DNA of 64,000 nt from Apilactobacillus waqarii (lineage in GTDB: Bacteria; Bacillota; Bacilli; Lactobacillales; Lactobacillaceae), in contig NZ_JAHQYH010000004.1 of the NCBI RefSeq assembly GCF_019061205.1, forward strand, positions 1 through 64,000. The letters run 5' to 3'. Under the pieces are notes generated by a model. That model saw only the letters and a list, made by a program, of their open reading frames with translations, was not told the DNA's origin and searched no databases. This document shows positions 15,244-24,111 of this stretch, piece after piece. The translations under genes were made by a program, and so were the position numbers. Every line of letters begins with the position of its first letter. Positions within the stretch are counted from its first letter, which is position 1.

Positions 15244-16134
15244 CTATAAGTCGTGATGTTTCTTTAAGTAGTAAATCATCCAGTAGATAATAACTACGGT
15301 GATAACTAGTGTGAAGAACCATGACCAACTACTGTTAGCGAATGGTAAGACGTTAACGTTCATACCATAGAATCCACTAATAATTGGTGGAATTGCTAGA
15401 ATTAATGACCAAACAGTCAACACTTTCATAACATCGTTTAGGTTGTTATTAATGATGTTACTGTATGTATCTTCAATTTGACTGACAATTTCGTCTAGCA
15501 CATCGAACATGTACTTACTTTCTTCATATTCAACAGCGACGTCATCAATGTGTTGATCTTGACGTTGGTTAAATGAAATTGGAATTTCGAAGTTATCACT
15601 AGACTTTTGTAGCTGATTGATTGACATGATATTGGCAGCGGTAGCTGTCTTTAGGTATACCAAGTCGTTCTTTAGAATCGCAATTTCGTTTAGATGACGG
15701 TTGTTAACACTATTCTTACTACGCTTGTTTTGTAGATTTTCAACAGATTCGTTGATTTGATCTAGCTTGTTCATGTATGGCTTGTTGATTCTTTGTAGCA
15801 TATTAAACACCATATCGAACTTGTTACATCTAGTTTCTTGTTTGATACGGTATCTTGAATCACTCTTAGTGATAATTAATTCATTGGTAAATGCAATGAC
15901 AACCGGTGAAGTTTGTACGTTTTCATCCTGTCCACTGATCAGTGCGCGCATAATCATAACAGAATACTTTTTGACCGGATCATATTCGAAACGTGAATGT
16001 TCATGGGCATCTAGCATATACCCTTTTAAGATATTTGGTAATTTGTAGTCATCGATGGTTTCAACAACTTCCTTGGTGTTGGCATCGACCATTTCAACCC
16101 ATGTTGAATCAGTTAGTTGATGAATTTTAATCAA
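15244..16134 (-). CDS. corA: CorA-type magnesium/divalent cation channel
   Basis: 296 residues. Long N-terminal cytoplasmic alpha/beta domain with coiled helices (about 90-230), then two C-terminal membrane helices. The diagnostic Gly-Met-Asn selectivity motif (GFYGMNVN) stands at about 257-259 right after the first helix, and a basic C-terminus (KKHH) ends the chain. The loop lacks the usual MPE and reads VNVLPFANSS, as in the Lactobacillus CorA-like branch. TTG start with GGGGG 8 bases upstream. It probably mediates Mg2+ uptake as a pentamer. Confidence 0.9.
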   Translation of the reverse strand: MIKIHQLTDSTWVEMVDANTKEVVETIDDYKLPNILKGYMLDAHEHSRFEYDPVKKYSVMIMRALISGQDENVQTSPVVIAFTNELIITKSDSRYRIKQETRCNKFDMVFNMLQRINKPYMNKLDQINESVENLQNKRSKNSVNNRHLNEIAILKNDLVYLKTATAANIMSINQLQKSSDNFEIPISFNQRQDQHIDDVAVEYEESKYMFDVLDEIVSQIEDTYSNIINNNLNDVMKVLTVWSLILAIPPIISGFYGMNVNVLPFANSSWSWFFTLVITVVIIYWMIYYLKKHHDL

Positions 16135-16234
16135 TTAAATTGCCCCCTTTTATTTCGCACGCCAATATAATTTATTATTCCAGTATCACTTTCATCAGTC
16201 AAACCATAACATTAATCTTAAAAAAAATTTATGA

Positions 16235-16251
16235 TATACTTTTTTAGTATA
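16235..16251. promoter_or_regulatory. dyad over the -10 region of the MFS gene
   Basis: TATACT-N5-AGTATA overlaps a likely -10 (GATATACT). It resembles the dyad over the hexosaminidase -10, including the shared TATGATATACTT context. Could be an operator for efflux control. Confidence 0.35.
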
Positions 16252-16273
16252 AATATAGGAAAGGAACTGATTA

Positions 16274-17638
16274 ATTATCAGCAATTATATCAAAGTCGCA
16301 TTATTGATGGCTTCAAGTCTATTCATGCAATTTCTAGATGCGACAATCGTAACAACCGCCTTACCGTACATCGGAAGAAGTCTCAATGTGCCAACTTCTT
16401 CACTTTCATTAACGGTAAGTATCTACTTTATTACCATGGCAATCTTCATCCCATTAAGTGGATGGATTGCTAAACGAATTGGTAAGAAGAACGCCTGGTT
16501 ATTAGCAACCTTACTATTCGTCTTAAGTTCATTAGGAGATGCTGTTGCACCGACCTTCTCATTTCTATTAGTGAGTCGTTTCATCCAAGGTTTCGCCGGA
16601 TCACTAATGACTCCAACCGCTCGTTTAATCATGTTGGAAAAAACACCATCAAACCAATTACTTAGAATGGCTAACTACCTAGTATGGCCTGCACTAATCG
16701 CTCCTGCAATTGCACCTATCATTGGTGGGTTCTTCGTTAAGTATCTTACTTGGCAATGGATTTTCTTAATCAACGTTCCAATCGGTTTATTAGCAATTAT
16801 TATCGGTATTAAATTAGTTGAAAAAGATACTCAAAAGAGCCGCACTAAGTTTGATTTCCTAGGTTTTATCGAAATCGCCATCTCATCTGGTTTCATCCTA
16901 ATCGGAGCTGAAATCGCCACTTATGGTAGAGAATACTGGCCTACAGCTGGTATCTTGGTCCTAATCGGTTTACTAATGATCTTAGTGGTCGGCCATCATT
17001 TATCACATGTGGATAACCCACTATTTGATATCAAAGCCTTAAAGGTTAGCTCATTTAGAATCTATCAAACCGGTGGAACCTTCCTATGGCTATCTGTTGG
17101 TGCCCTTCCTTACCTATTAACAGTGTACTTACAAACAGTTTTCCACTGGTCAGCATTGGTTGCTGGATACTATGTCATTTTCGTTTTCATCGGAAACATT
17201 GGTATCAAGCCATTTACCAACGTAATTATCAGACATATTAAGTATAAAGCTTCATTATTAATAGCATTATTTACTGTCGGTATCAGTACCGCTGCATTGG
17301 CATGGATTCAACCCACTACAATCGGTTTCATTATTGCCGGTTTAGCATTCATTTCAGGTTGTGGTCGTTCACTAGCACTTACTTGCTACAACGCAGTTAC
17401 ATTCTCTGAAATTCCAATGGATGAAAGAAACTCAGCCAATACATTAAGTTCTGTATTACAAACCATGGCACAAGGTTTGGGAGTTTCATTAATCACCGTT
17501 GTTGTATCAGCACTATCCAGTTTTGTCAGTGTTAATACCGCATACGAATATGGATTTATCTTCTTAGGAATCCTAATGCTATACCCAATCATCGAAGTAT
17601 TTATTCAACCTCGTGATTTCGGTAGCAAAGCATTATAA
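16274..17638 (+). CDS. MFS drug-efflux transporter, 14-helix (EmrB/QacA) type, unusual start
   Basis: Frame intact to 17638. The DHA2 signature LDATIVTTALPYIGRSL is in the first helix, and WIAKRIGKKNAWLLATL (loop 2-3) and LVSRFIQGFAGSLMTPTARL follow; about 14 helices. Expected to export drugs or toxic compounds with proton antiport. Start is problematic: the ribosome site AAAGGAA (16260-16266) points to ATT 16274 or ATC 16277, giving the expected Ser-Asn-Tyr-Ile-Lys-Val-Ala-Leu-Leu N-terminus, but no ATG, GTG or TTG exists there. The next normal codons are TTG 16304 and ATG 16307, without a ribosome site. Coordinates here use ATT; 16307 is the conservative choice (443 residues). Confidence 0.75.
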   Translation: MISNYIKVALLMASSLFMQFLDATIVTTALPYIGRSLNVPTSSLSLTVSIYFITMAIFIPLSGWIAKRIGKKNAWLLATLLFVLSSLGDAVAPTFSFLLVSRFIQGFAGSLMTPTARLIMLEKTPSNQLLRMANYLVWPALIAPAIAPIIGGFFVKYLTWQWIFLINVPIGLLAIIIGIKLVEKDTQKSRTKFDFLGFIEIAISSGFILIGAEIATYGREYWPTAGILVLIGLLMILVVGHHLSHVDNPLFDIKALKVSSFRIYQTGGTFLWLSVGALPYLLTVYLQTVFHWSALVAGYYVIFVFIGNIGIKPFTNVIIRHIKYKASLLIALFTVGISTAALAWIQPTTIGFIIAGLAFISGCGRSLALTCYNAVTFSEIPMDERNSANTLSSVLQTMAQGLGVSLITVVVSALSSFVSVNTAYEYGFIFLGILMLYPIIEVFIQPRDFGSKAL

Positions 17639-17641
17639 AAT

Positions 17642-17677
17642 AAAAAAGATGGTATCTACTCGATACCATCTTTTTTT
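17642..17677. terminator. bidirectional terminator
   Basis: Stem AAAGATGGTATC/GATACCATCTTT with a 5-nt loop between the MFS and SDR genes. Confidence 0.9.
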
Positions 17678-17685
17678 GTGGAATT

Positions 17686-18471
17686 TTATCCACGACCATC
17701 TTTAAATTCTGGGTATAGTTTCATACCACCATCAACATAAATGGTTTCACCAGTTACGTATGATGATTCTGTAGAAGCTAACCATGCAGCAGCAGCAGCC
17801 ACTTCTTCTGGTTTACCAATACGATTCATTGGAACTAATTCAGCAGTCTGTGCGTATAGTTCAGGATCTGCGAACTTCTTAGCATTGATTGGTGTGTTAA
17901 TTGCACCAGGAGCAATTCCGTTTACACGAATGCCTTGTTCAGCATATTCCTTAGCAACTGTTTCAGTGAATAGTTTGCTACCACCCTTAGATGCAGCATA
18001 GTCTGCAAAGTGTGGCCATGAAATCAATTGGTGAACTGAAGACATGTTGATAATGTTTCCTTCACGTTTGTGATCTAAGAAGTAATTCAATGCGGCCTTA
18101 GTTCCTAAGAAAGTACCAGTTAGGTTAACATCAATTACTCGTTTCCAATCTTCAAGCGCTAACTTGTGAGTTGGAGTTTCCTTTTCCATTCCAGCATTGT
18201 TAATGAATAAATCCATATCACCAAATTCTTCAACAGCTGTCTTAACTAACTTGTTGACATCTTCTTCTTTTGAAACGTCAGCTTGAACGGCAACTGCGTC
18301 TCCCCCGTTTTCACGAATTTGGTCAACGGCTTCTTGTGCCCCATTTTGATCTGAATGATAGTTGAACACTAACTTCATGTGTTCTTGTGCCAAACGAAGC
18401 GCAATGGCCTTTCCAATTCCCTTTGAGGCACCAGTAACTACTGCTACCTTTCCATTTAAATCTGTGTACAT
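17686..18471 (-). CDS. short-chain dehydrogenase, glucose 1-dehydrogenase-like
   Basis: 261 residues from ATG 18471 (AAAGGA 9 bases upstream; the earlier ATG at 18480 is too close). TGASKGIG (about 12-19) binds NAD(P), NNAG follows near 92, and the catalytic Ser-Tyr-Lys are in NMSSVHQL and YAASKGG. RVNGIAPGAINTPIN and the GYVTGETIYVDGG-type end resemble Bacillus glucose 1-dehydrogenases. It may oxidise glucose to gluconolactone, but many SDRs of this type have other substrates. Monocistronic. Confidence 0.8.
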   Translation of the reverse strand: MYTDLNGKVAVVTGASKGIGKAIALRLAQEHMKLVFNYHSDQNGAQEAVDQIRENGGDAVAVQADVSKEEDVNKLVKTAVEEFGDMDLFINNAGMEKETPTHKLALEDWKRVIDVNLTGTFLGTKAALNYFLDHKREGNIINMSSVHQLISWPHFADYAASKGGSKLFTETVAKEYAEQGIRVNGIAPGAINTPINAKKFADPELYAQTAELVPMNRIGKPEEVAAAAAWLASTESSYVTGETIYVDGGMKLYPEFKDGRG

Positions 18472-18545
18472 TAAAATCATTCCTTTACAAAATAATTCCT
18501 TATTTTAATTATGACACAATTTCCACAAAATGAAATTTTCTGACA

Positions 18546-19646
18546 TCAAATTAAGATAATCTTTAACAATGACAACACTAACAATAATATTAAGTTGATT
18601 AAAGTAAAGTCCTTCAAGAATTTTCCACTCGCATGTGATGCATTTAGCGATACCTGTTTGTATGCCAATAAATTGGCCAATGAGGCAACCAAAGTCCCAA
18701 GTCCACCAATCGACACTCCATAATAGATGGACGTAAAATCAGCGGAAAATTTGGACAATAACACTGCTGAAGGAACATTACTGATGAACTGACTGGTTAG
18801 AATTGATGTTAAATAGGTATGAATGCCGTCTTGAGTGAATTGATGAATCAATGAAACCACCAGGTCAATGCGGCTTAACATCCCCACAATCAAGAAAAAG
18901 AACACAAACGACAATAGTAGTGAGTAATCAACATCGGCAATACTCTTTGGCGAAAATAATTCAACTACTACTAATGTAATTAATGTATCAATCCAAATTG
19001 AAAACAACGCGAACTGTGCTAGCAATACTAACACAAATAATCCGGCAATCATTAATAGATGGACTTTATTAATCCTGACGTCTTTTGTTGGTGTTTCTTG
19101 TAGCGGCTTATTTTCACTGAAGAAGATCAATACTGCCATTGAAATCATCCCCATTACCAACAATATTAATGAGTTGGCAAGAAACGATTGAATAGAGACA
19201 TGGTAAAACTCAACTAAGAACACGTTTTGTGGATTCCCAATTGGTGTAAAAGCACTCCCTAAATTAGCTGCAATCGTAATTAATACGGTCGGATAAACTA
19301 TCGATAGTTTTAACTGTTTAGCAATCAATATATATAGTGGCACTAGCGTAATGATGGAAACGTCATTGGTCACAAACATCGACAATACAAATGATGTGAT
19401 TGTAATATAAGCAGTTATTTGGCGTGTTGTTTGGACATGGTTTATAATCGAGTTACTTATGTAAGCTAAAATCTTTGCTCGTTTAACTAGCGAGATGATT
19501 AACATTAGGTTAAACAAGATCATGATGGTGTCTAAATCAATGTCTTTAATGTTCATTGGTTTAAATATTAATAGGATTAAAAAGATTACAACTACAATCT
19601 TTAAGACCATATCTGAGATAATATTTTTGAAAATTGTTCGTATCAA
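18546..19646 (-). CDS. ArsB/NhaD-type (IT superfamily) anion or Na+ transporter
   Basis: 366 residues and about 10-11 membrane helices. Two half-repeat signatures of the ion-transporter superfamily are seen: FVTNDVSIITLVPL with TPIGNPQN in the first half, and SQFISNVPSAVLLSKF in the second. Substrate may be arsenite, citrate-like anions or Na+. The TTG start at 19646 has only a weak site (GGTG) and alternative starts are no better, so the N-terminus is uncertain. It lacks an ArsR neighbour, which argues against a dedicated arsenic role. Divergent from kup. Confidence 0.75.
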   Translation of the reverse strand: MIRTIFKNIISDMVLKIVVVIFLILLIFKPMNIKDIDLDTIMILFNLMLIISLVKRAKILAYISNSIINHVQTTRQITAYITITSFVLSMFVTNDVSIITLVPLYILIAKQLKLSIVYPTVLITIAANLGSAFTPIGNPQNVFLVEFYHVSIQSFLANSLILLVMGMISMAVLIFFSENKPLQETPTKDVRINKVHLLMIAGLFVLVLLAQFALFSIWIDTLITLVVVELFSPKSIADVDYSLLLSFVFFFLIVGMLSRIDLVVSLIHQFTQDGIHTYLTSILTSQFISNVPSAVLLSKFSADFTSIYYGVSIGGLGTLVASLANLLAYKQVSLNASHASGKFLKDFTLINLILLLVLSLLKIILI

Positions 19647-19807
19647 TTTTTGTACACCGTCCTGGTAATAATATTGATGTTACTAACCTATAATTTAACA
19701 TTTAAAGGAATGTTTTTCAGATTTTTCTTTAAACTAGCTTAAATAAGTGGTAAATTGTACTTTATCAATGTGTGAATTTTACATAATTACTTTTGGAGGA
19801 TTTAGTC

Positions 19808-21844
19808 ATGAAAGCTAAATTTGATAAGATTTCCATTATGGGAATGCTAATCACCTTAGGAATTGTCTATGGTGATATCGGTACTTCACCTCTATATGTA
19901 ATGAATTCAATTATTGGTAATGCTGGTAAGATGGCCAACATCAAACCATTCTACATAATTGGATCAATTTCATTAATCATATGGACATTAATGGTGATTA
20001 CAACAATTAAATACGTATTGATTACAATGCGTGCTGATAACAACGGTGAAGGTGGTATTTTCGCCCTCTTCGCCTTAGTTAGAAGAAAAGCAAAATGGCT
20101 AGTTTGGCCTGCTTTAATCGGTGGTGCTGCATTGTTAGCCGACGGTACCCTAACCCCTGCGGTTTCCGTAACGTCCGCTCTTGAAGGTTTGAAAGGCCAA
20201 CACTTTGGTCCGATTTCATTTAGTAATTCACAACAAAACGTCTTAATCATTACTTCATGTGTACTTTTGGTTTTGTTCTTAATCCAAAGATTTGGAACTG
20301 GAATCATTGGTAACTCATTTGGACCTGTAATGTTTATCTGGTTTACCTTCCTAGCCGTAATGGGAATTGTGAACCTACTAAAATACCCAGCCATCCTAGG
20401 TGCCTTTAACCCAGTATATGCGATTGAAATTCTATTCAGTCCCGTTAACAAAGCTGGTATTTTCATTCTAGGTAGTATCTTCTTGGCAACTACCGGTGCT
20501 GAAGCATTGTACTCAGACATGGGTCACGTTGGTAAGAAGAACATCTATGGTACTTGGCCATTCGTATACTTTGCCCTAATCATGAACTACTTAGGACAAG
20601 GTGCTTGGGTTATCAACAATGCTCATAACCCACAATTTGCTAACTTAAGTAACTTAAACCCATTCTATGAAATGCTTCCTGATTCACTTCGTGGATTTGC
20701 GATTGTAATTGCTGCTTTAGCCGCAATCATCGCTTCTCAAGCATTGATTACTGGATCATTTACTTTAGTTGATGAAGCAATTGGTCTTAAGTTCTTACCT
20801 CGAATGATTGTTAGACATCCAAGTAACGTTCGTAGCCAAATTTACATTTCAACTGTTAACTGGTTCCTATGTATCGTTACCTTCATCGTCGTTTGGTCAT
20901 TCGGTAGTTCAGAAAGAATGGAATCTGCATATGGTTTAGCAATTACAATTACTATGCTTATGACTACTGTTCTTCTATTCGAATACCTATCAGGTAAGAT
21001 GAGAAGACTATGGGCTTTCTTCATCGCTTCATTCTTTGCAGTTATCGAATTTACATTCTTCATTGCAAGTATTGTTAAGTTCGTTCATGGTGGTTTCGTT
21101 ACTCTAATCATCATGGGTGCTATCCTAATCGTCATGATTTTATGGTACTTCGGTAACAAGCGTCGTGACCATTACGAAAAGGAAAGCGAATATGTTTCAC
21201 TTACTCACTACAAGGATCAACTATCTGCTTTGAGTGAAGACGAATCAATTCCGCTATACACTTCTAACTTGGTATACATGACTAAGATTAAGAACGACTA
21301 CCAAATCAAGCGTAGTACAATGTATTCAATCTTAGACAAGGAACCAAAGAGAGCTAAGGTATACTGGTTCGTTACTGTTAATGAAACAAGTAATCCTTAT
21401 GAAAGTAACTACACTGTTGACTTATTGGATACTAAGAACGTTGTTGACGTTCAACTATACCTTGGATTTAGAAAGCAACAAAGTGTAAGTATCTACCTAC
21501 ACCAAATTGTTAACTACCTAATCAAACAAGGTGTTATTGATCCACAAAAGCAAAAGTATACTTCAAATGGTAAACCTGGTAACGTTGGGGACTTCAAGTT
21601 CGTTATTATCAACGAACGTCCTTCTGATTTAGCATTGAACTCAGAAATCAATGCCTTTGACAGACAATTAATCTCTGGACGTATCTTCCTACAAAACATC
21701 ACTGCTTCCCCTATATCATGGTATGGTTTGGAATTCAGTAATGTTATCGAAGAATCTTCACCACTATTTATTACCATGCAACATGATCAATATTTAGTAC
21801 AAAGAAAGATTTACCACTCAATTCATACAAGACATAACATATAA
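19808..21844 (+). CDS. kup: Kup-family potassium uptake protein
   Basis: 678 residues from ATG 19808 (GGAGG 8 bases upstream). The signature GIVYGDIGTSPLYV (about 18-31) and DNNGEGGIFALFAL (about 74-87) are hallmark K+/KUP motifs. Twelve membrane helices occupy roughly 1-455, and a large cytoplasmic C-terminal domain follows. It imports K+ with protons. Kup proteins of lactic acid bacteria are known c-di-AMP targets; cdaA lies 10 kb away. The upstream region is too short for a ydaO riboswitch. Confidence 0.95.
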   Translation: MKAKFDKISIMGMLITLGIVYGDIGTSPLYVMNSIIGNAGKMANIKPFYIIGSISLIIWTLMVITTIKYVLITMRADNNGEGGIFALFALVRRKAKWLVWPALIGGAALLADGTLTPAVSVTSALEGLKGQHFGPISFSNSQQNVLIITSCVLLVLFLIQRFGTGIIGNSFGPVMFIWFTFLAVMGIVNLLKYPAILGAFNPVYAIEILFSPVNKAGIFILGSIFLATTGAEALYSDMGHVGKKNIYGTWPFVYFALIMNYLGQGAWVINNAHNPQFANLSNLNPFYEMLPDSLRGFAIVIAALAAIIASQALITGSFTLVDEAIGLKFLPRMIVRHPSNVRSQIYISTVNWFLCIVTFIVVWSFGSSERMESAYGLAITITMLMTTVLLFEYLSGKMRRLWAFFIASFFAVIEFTFFIASIVKFVHGGFVTLIIMGAILIVMILWYFGNKRRDHYEKESEYVSLTHYKDQLSALSEDESIPLYTSNLVYMTKIKNDYQIKRSTMYSILDKEPKRAKVYWFVTVNETSNPYESNYTVDLLDTKNVVDVQLYLGFRKQQSVSIYLHQIVNYLIKQGVIDPQKQKYTSNGKPGNVGDFKFVIINERPSDLALNSEINAFDRQLISGRIFLQNITASPISWYGLEFSNVIEESSPLFITMQHDQYLVQRKIYHSIHTRHNI

Positions 21845-21845
21845 A

Positions 21846-21881
21846 ATAAAAAGGACTTACCAAATTGGTAAGTCCTTTTTA
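21846..21881. terminator. bidirectional terminator
   Basis: Stem AAAGGACTTACCA/TGGTAAGTCCTTT between kup and the aminotransferase gene. Confidence 0.9.
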
Positions 21882-21887
21882 TTGTGC

Positions 21888-23075
21888 TTATTTCATCATT
21901 TCATCAATGGCTACGGCCATACGGCGAACACCTTCGTGAATTTGATCTGATTTCATGTTGGAGAAGTTCATTCTAAATGTTCCAGGAATTACTTCATCAG
22001 GATAGAATGGTTCACCTGGTACAAAGGCAACGTTATGCTTTACACAGTTGTTAAATAAGTCCATGGTATTAACGTTTCCAGGTACTTCTACCCAGATAAA
22101 CATTCCACCTTCTGGATTACTATGCTTAACACCTGCTGGGAATTGTTCATCAATTTCCTTCAACATAAGAGATGCACGTTCGTAGTAAACGTCTGAAATT
22201 GCTTTAATATGTTTATCTAAGTCGTTGTCTTCCATGTATTGAGCAACGATAAATTGTGATAAATTATCTGAATGTAAGTCGGCAGATTGCTTCATAACAA
22301 CGAACATATCGATAAATTTCTTATCAGCCACAATCCATCCTAATCTCATCCCTGGGGCTAAGATCTTTGAAAATGTGTTCATGTACACCACTGTTCCATT
22401 CTTATCAAAGTGTTTAACTGGTGGTACAGCAACACCTGAGTATCTGATTTCACCATATGGGTCATCTTCTAGAATGGTTACACCATGTGCTTCTGCTAAT
22501 TCAACCATTTTAGCACGACGTTCAGCAGTCATGGTACGACCGGTTGGGTTTTGGAAGTTAGGAATTGTGTAGATGAACTTAGTATCTGGATATTCGCTTA
22601 GTTTTTCATCTAAGGCATCCATCTTCATTCCTTCTTCATCCATATCAACACCGACAACCTTGGCTCCATAACTTCTAAATACGTCTAACGCACAAAGATA
22701 TGTTGGTTTTTCAACTAAGATAACATCACCTTTATCAACCATCATCTTAGCAACTAAGTCAATTGATTGTTCTGAACCAGTGGTAATACAAACATTATCC
22801 ACAGTGGTTGTTACTTCTTTGTTGGTTTGCATTCGCTCAACGATTAATTCTCGTAAATGTGGATTACCGATTGCAGCGGTATATTGTAATGCTTCAGCGC
22901 CGTGTTTTTCAAAAACCTTATCGGCTGCTTCATGCATTTCCTTTACCGGAAATAATTCGGGTGCAGGTAGCCCTCCAGCAAATGAAATGATTTCTGGATC
23001 ACCAGCTACCTTTAAAATTTCTCCCACCACATCATTATCTACATTCGGTACACGACTTGAAAACTTGAAATCCAT
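21888..23075 (-). CDS. PLP-dependent aminotransferase, class I (LysN/AraT-like)
   Basis: 395 residues. Starts with MDFKFSSRV and ISFAGGLPAPELFP, as in the 2-aminoadipate/aromatic aminotransferase branch related to MocR proteins but without their DNA-binding domain. YTAAIGNPHLRE, CITTGSEQSID, NFQNPTGRTM and the PLP lysine in NTFSKILAPGMRLGW (about 231-245) complete the fold. Likely transaminates aromatic or branched-chain amino acids in the cytoplasm. GGAG ribosome site 8 bases upstream. Monocistronic. Confidence 0.85.
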   Translation of the reverse strand: MDFKFSSRVPNVDNDVVGEILKVAGDPEIISFAGGLPAPELFPVKEMHEAADKVFEKHGAEALQYTAAIGNPHLRELIVERMQTNKEVTTTVDNVCITTGSEQSIDLVAKMMVDKGDVILVEKPTYLCALDVFRSYGAKVVGVDMDEEGMKMDALDEKLSEYPDTKFIYTIPNFQNPTGRTMTAERRAKMVELAEAHGVTILEDDPYGEIRYSGVAVPPVKHFDKNGTVVYMNTFSKILAPGMRLGWIVADKKFIDMFVVMKQSADLHSDNLSQFIVAQYMEDNDLDKHIKAISDVYYERASLMLKEIDEQFPAGVKHSNPEGGMFIWVEVPGNVNTMDLFNNCVKHNVAFVPGEPFYPDEVIPGTFRMNFSNMKSDQIHEGVRRMAVAIDEMMK

Positions 23076-23193
23076 ACAAAATCACTCCATTCTTAATAAA
23101 AAAGTAAACGCCAAATTTTGCGTTAACATTAATATAGTACTGTGCGATTAAAATTTCAATAGTTTTCTAATCGTTTTCTAATAATAATATAAA

Positions 23194-23460
23194 TTATCTA
23201 TCGAAAACAACGTAAATACAGAATAGAAGGATAATTATTTCGATTATCAGTAAAATAATGCGATATAAGGCCCTTTCTCCTTTTTTATGGGTAAATATGT
23301 ATGTTGTGTACATAAGCACCATTAGAACGCTAATAATTCCAGCTAGAATAAATCCAACGACATACATTACATTTGATCCACTGATTCCACTAATAATAAA
23401 AATGAGTGGAAAAATGTATAATGTGATATTTAATAATATTTCCTTAATAATTGTTTTCAT
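23194..23460 (-). CDS. unknown small membrane protein
   Basis: 88 residues with three hydrophobic segments (about 9-27, 31-52, 67-85) and a short charged loop THKKGERALYR between the second and third. ATG start preceded by GGGAGAG. No family recognised; codon use and ribosome site look genuine. Monocistronic. Confidence 0.6.
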   Translation of the reverse strand: MKTIIKEILLNITLYIFPLIFIISGISGSNVMYVVGFILAGIISVLMVLMYTTYIFTHKKGERALYRIILLIIEIIILLFCIYVVFDR

Positions 23461-23733
23461 GAATAATACTCTCCCATTGTTAATATCCCTAATCCCTTTG
23501 TCGATAAGTGATATCGAATTGTTTTAATAATAACACGACAAATGCCGTACTTTTTTAATTTTTTTCAAATTTTTTATTGTCATACTAAATATCATCATTT
23601 ATAATAAATAGTACATATTCAAGTCATCCCACTAAATGTTGCTCGTTATTTAGCTATTATTTTTTCGCAGCATTAGAAGTGGACACATATTATAAAAGGA
23701 AGTCATCAACCTACCGATGACTTCCTTTTTTTG
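23461..23733. other. gene-free AT-rich region
   Basis: It holds the upstream region of the 88-residue membrane protein gene and a terminator at 23693-23731. A weak long-range pairing (ATGTTGC with GCAGCAT around 23636-23673) is visible; nothing else stands out. Confidence 0.4.
23693..23731 (-). terminator. terminator of the 106-residue protein gene
   Basis: Stem AAAAGGAAGTCATC/GATGACTTCCTTTT with an 8-nt loop and T-run. Confidence 0.85.
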
Positions 23734-24054
23734 TTATCCAACGTGATTTTCTTTTAGAATCATGGCCACTTCTTTTTCCATTTCTGGTGTCTTAGTCCAT
23801 TCTTCAAAATGATCCATGCTTTCATCAGGCATTTCAAAATTTTCGTTAATGTAGTTTTCGTAATTAATAACGTGTTCTGAATGCGGAATGTTTAGTTGCA
23901 AGATACGTACTTCCTTAATGAAGCCTCGTTCTGCAGCTAGTTCAGCTCTCCCATTTTGAACCATGTTACTAATTTCCATGTACTTGGTACCATCTAGTCT
24001 AGTAATTTGTTCAATTAAATCCAATGTTTCATGACTTTTCATTTCTTTAGCCAT
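23734..24054 (-). CDS. unknown cytoplasmic protein
   Basis: 106 residues, acidic, mostly helical in appearance, without signal or membrane segment. The N-terminal KSHETLDLIEQITRLDG and the C-terminal EWTKTPEMEKEVAMILKENHVG look like amphipathic helices. GGGAG ribosome site supports ATG. A terminator (24075-24110) separates it from tagH upstream, so it has its own transcript. No family recognised. Confidence 0.6.
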   Translation of the reverse strand: MAKEMKSHETLDLIEQITRLDGTKYMEISNMVQNGRAELAAERGFIKEVRILQLNIPHSEHVINYENYINENFEMPDESMDHFEEWTKTPEMEKEVAMILKENHVG

Positions 24055-24074
24055 CTTAATTTAATCTCCCTTCG

Positions 24075-24110
24075 CAAAAAAAATCCGTTCAAAGAAAACG
24101 GATTTTTTTG
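24075..24110 (-). terminator. terminator of tagH
   Basis: Stem AATCCGTT/AACGGATT with a 7-nt loop between long A- and T-runs. Confidence 0.75.
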
Positions 24111-24111
24111 A

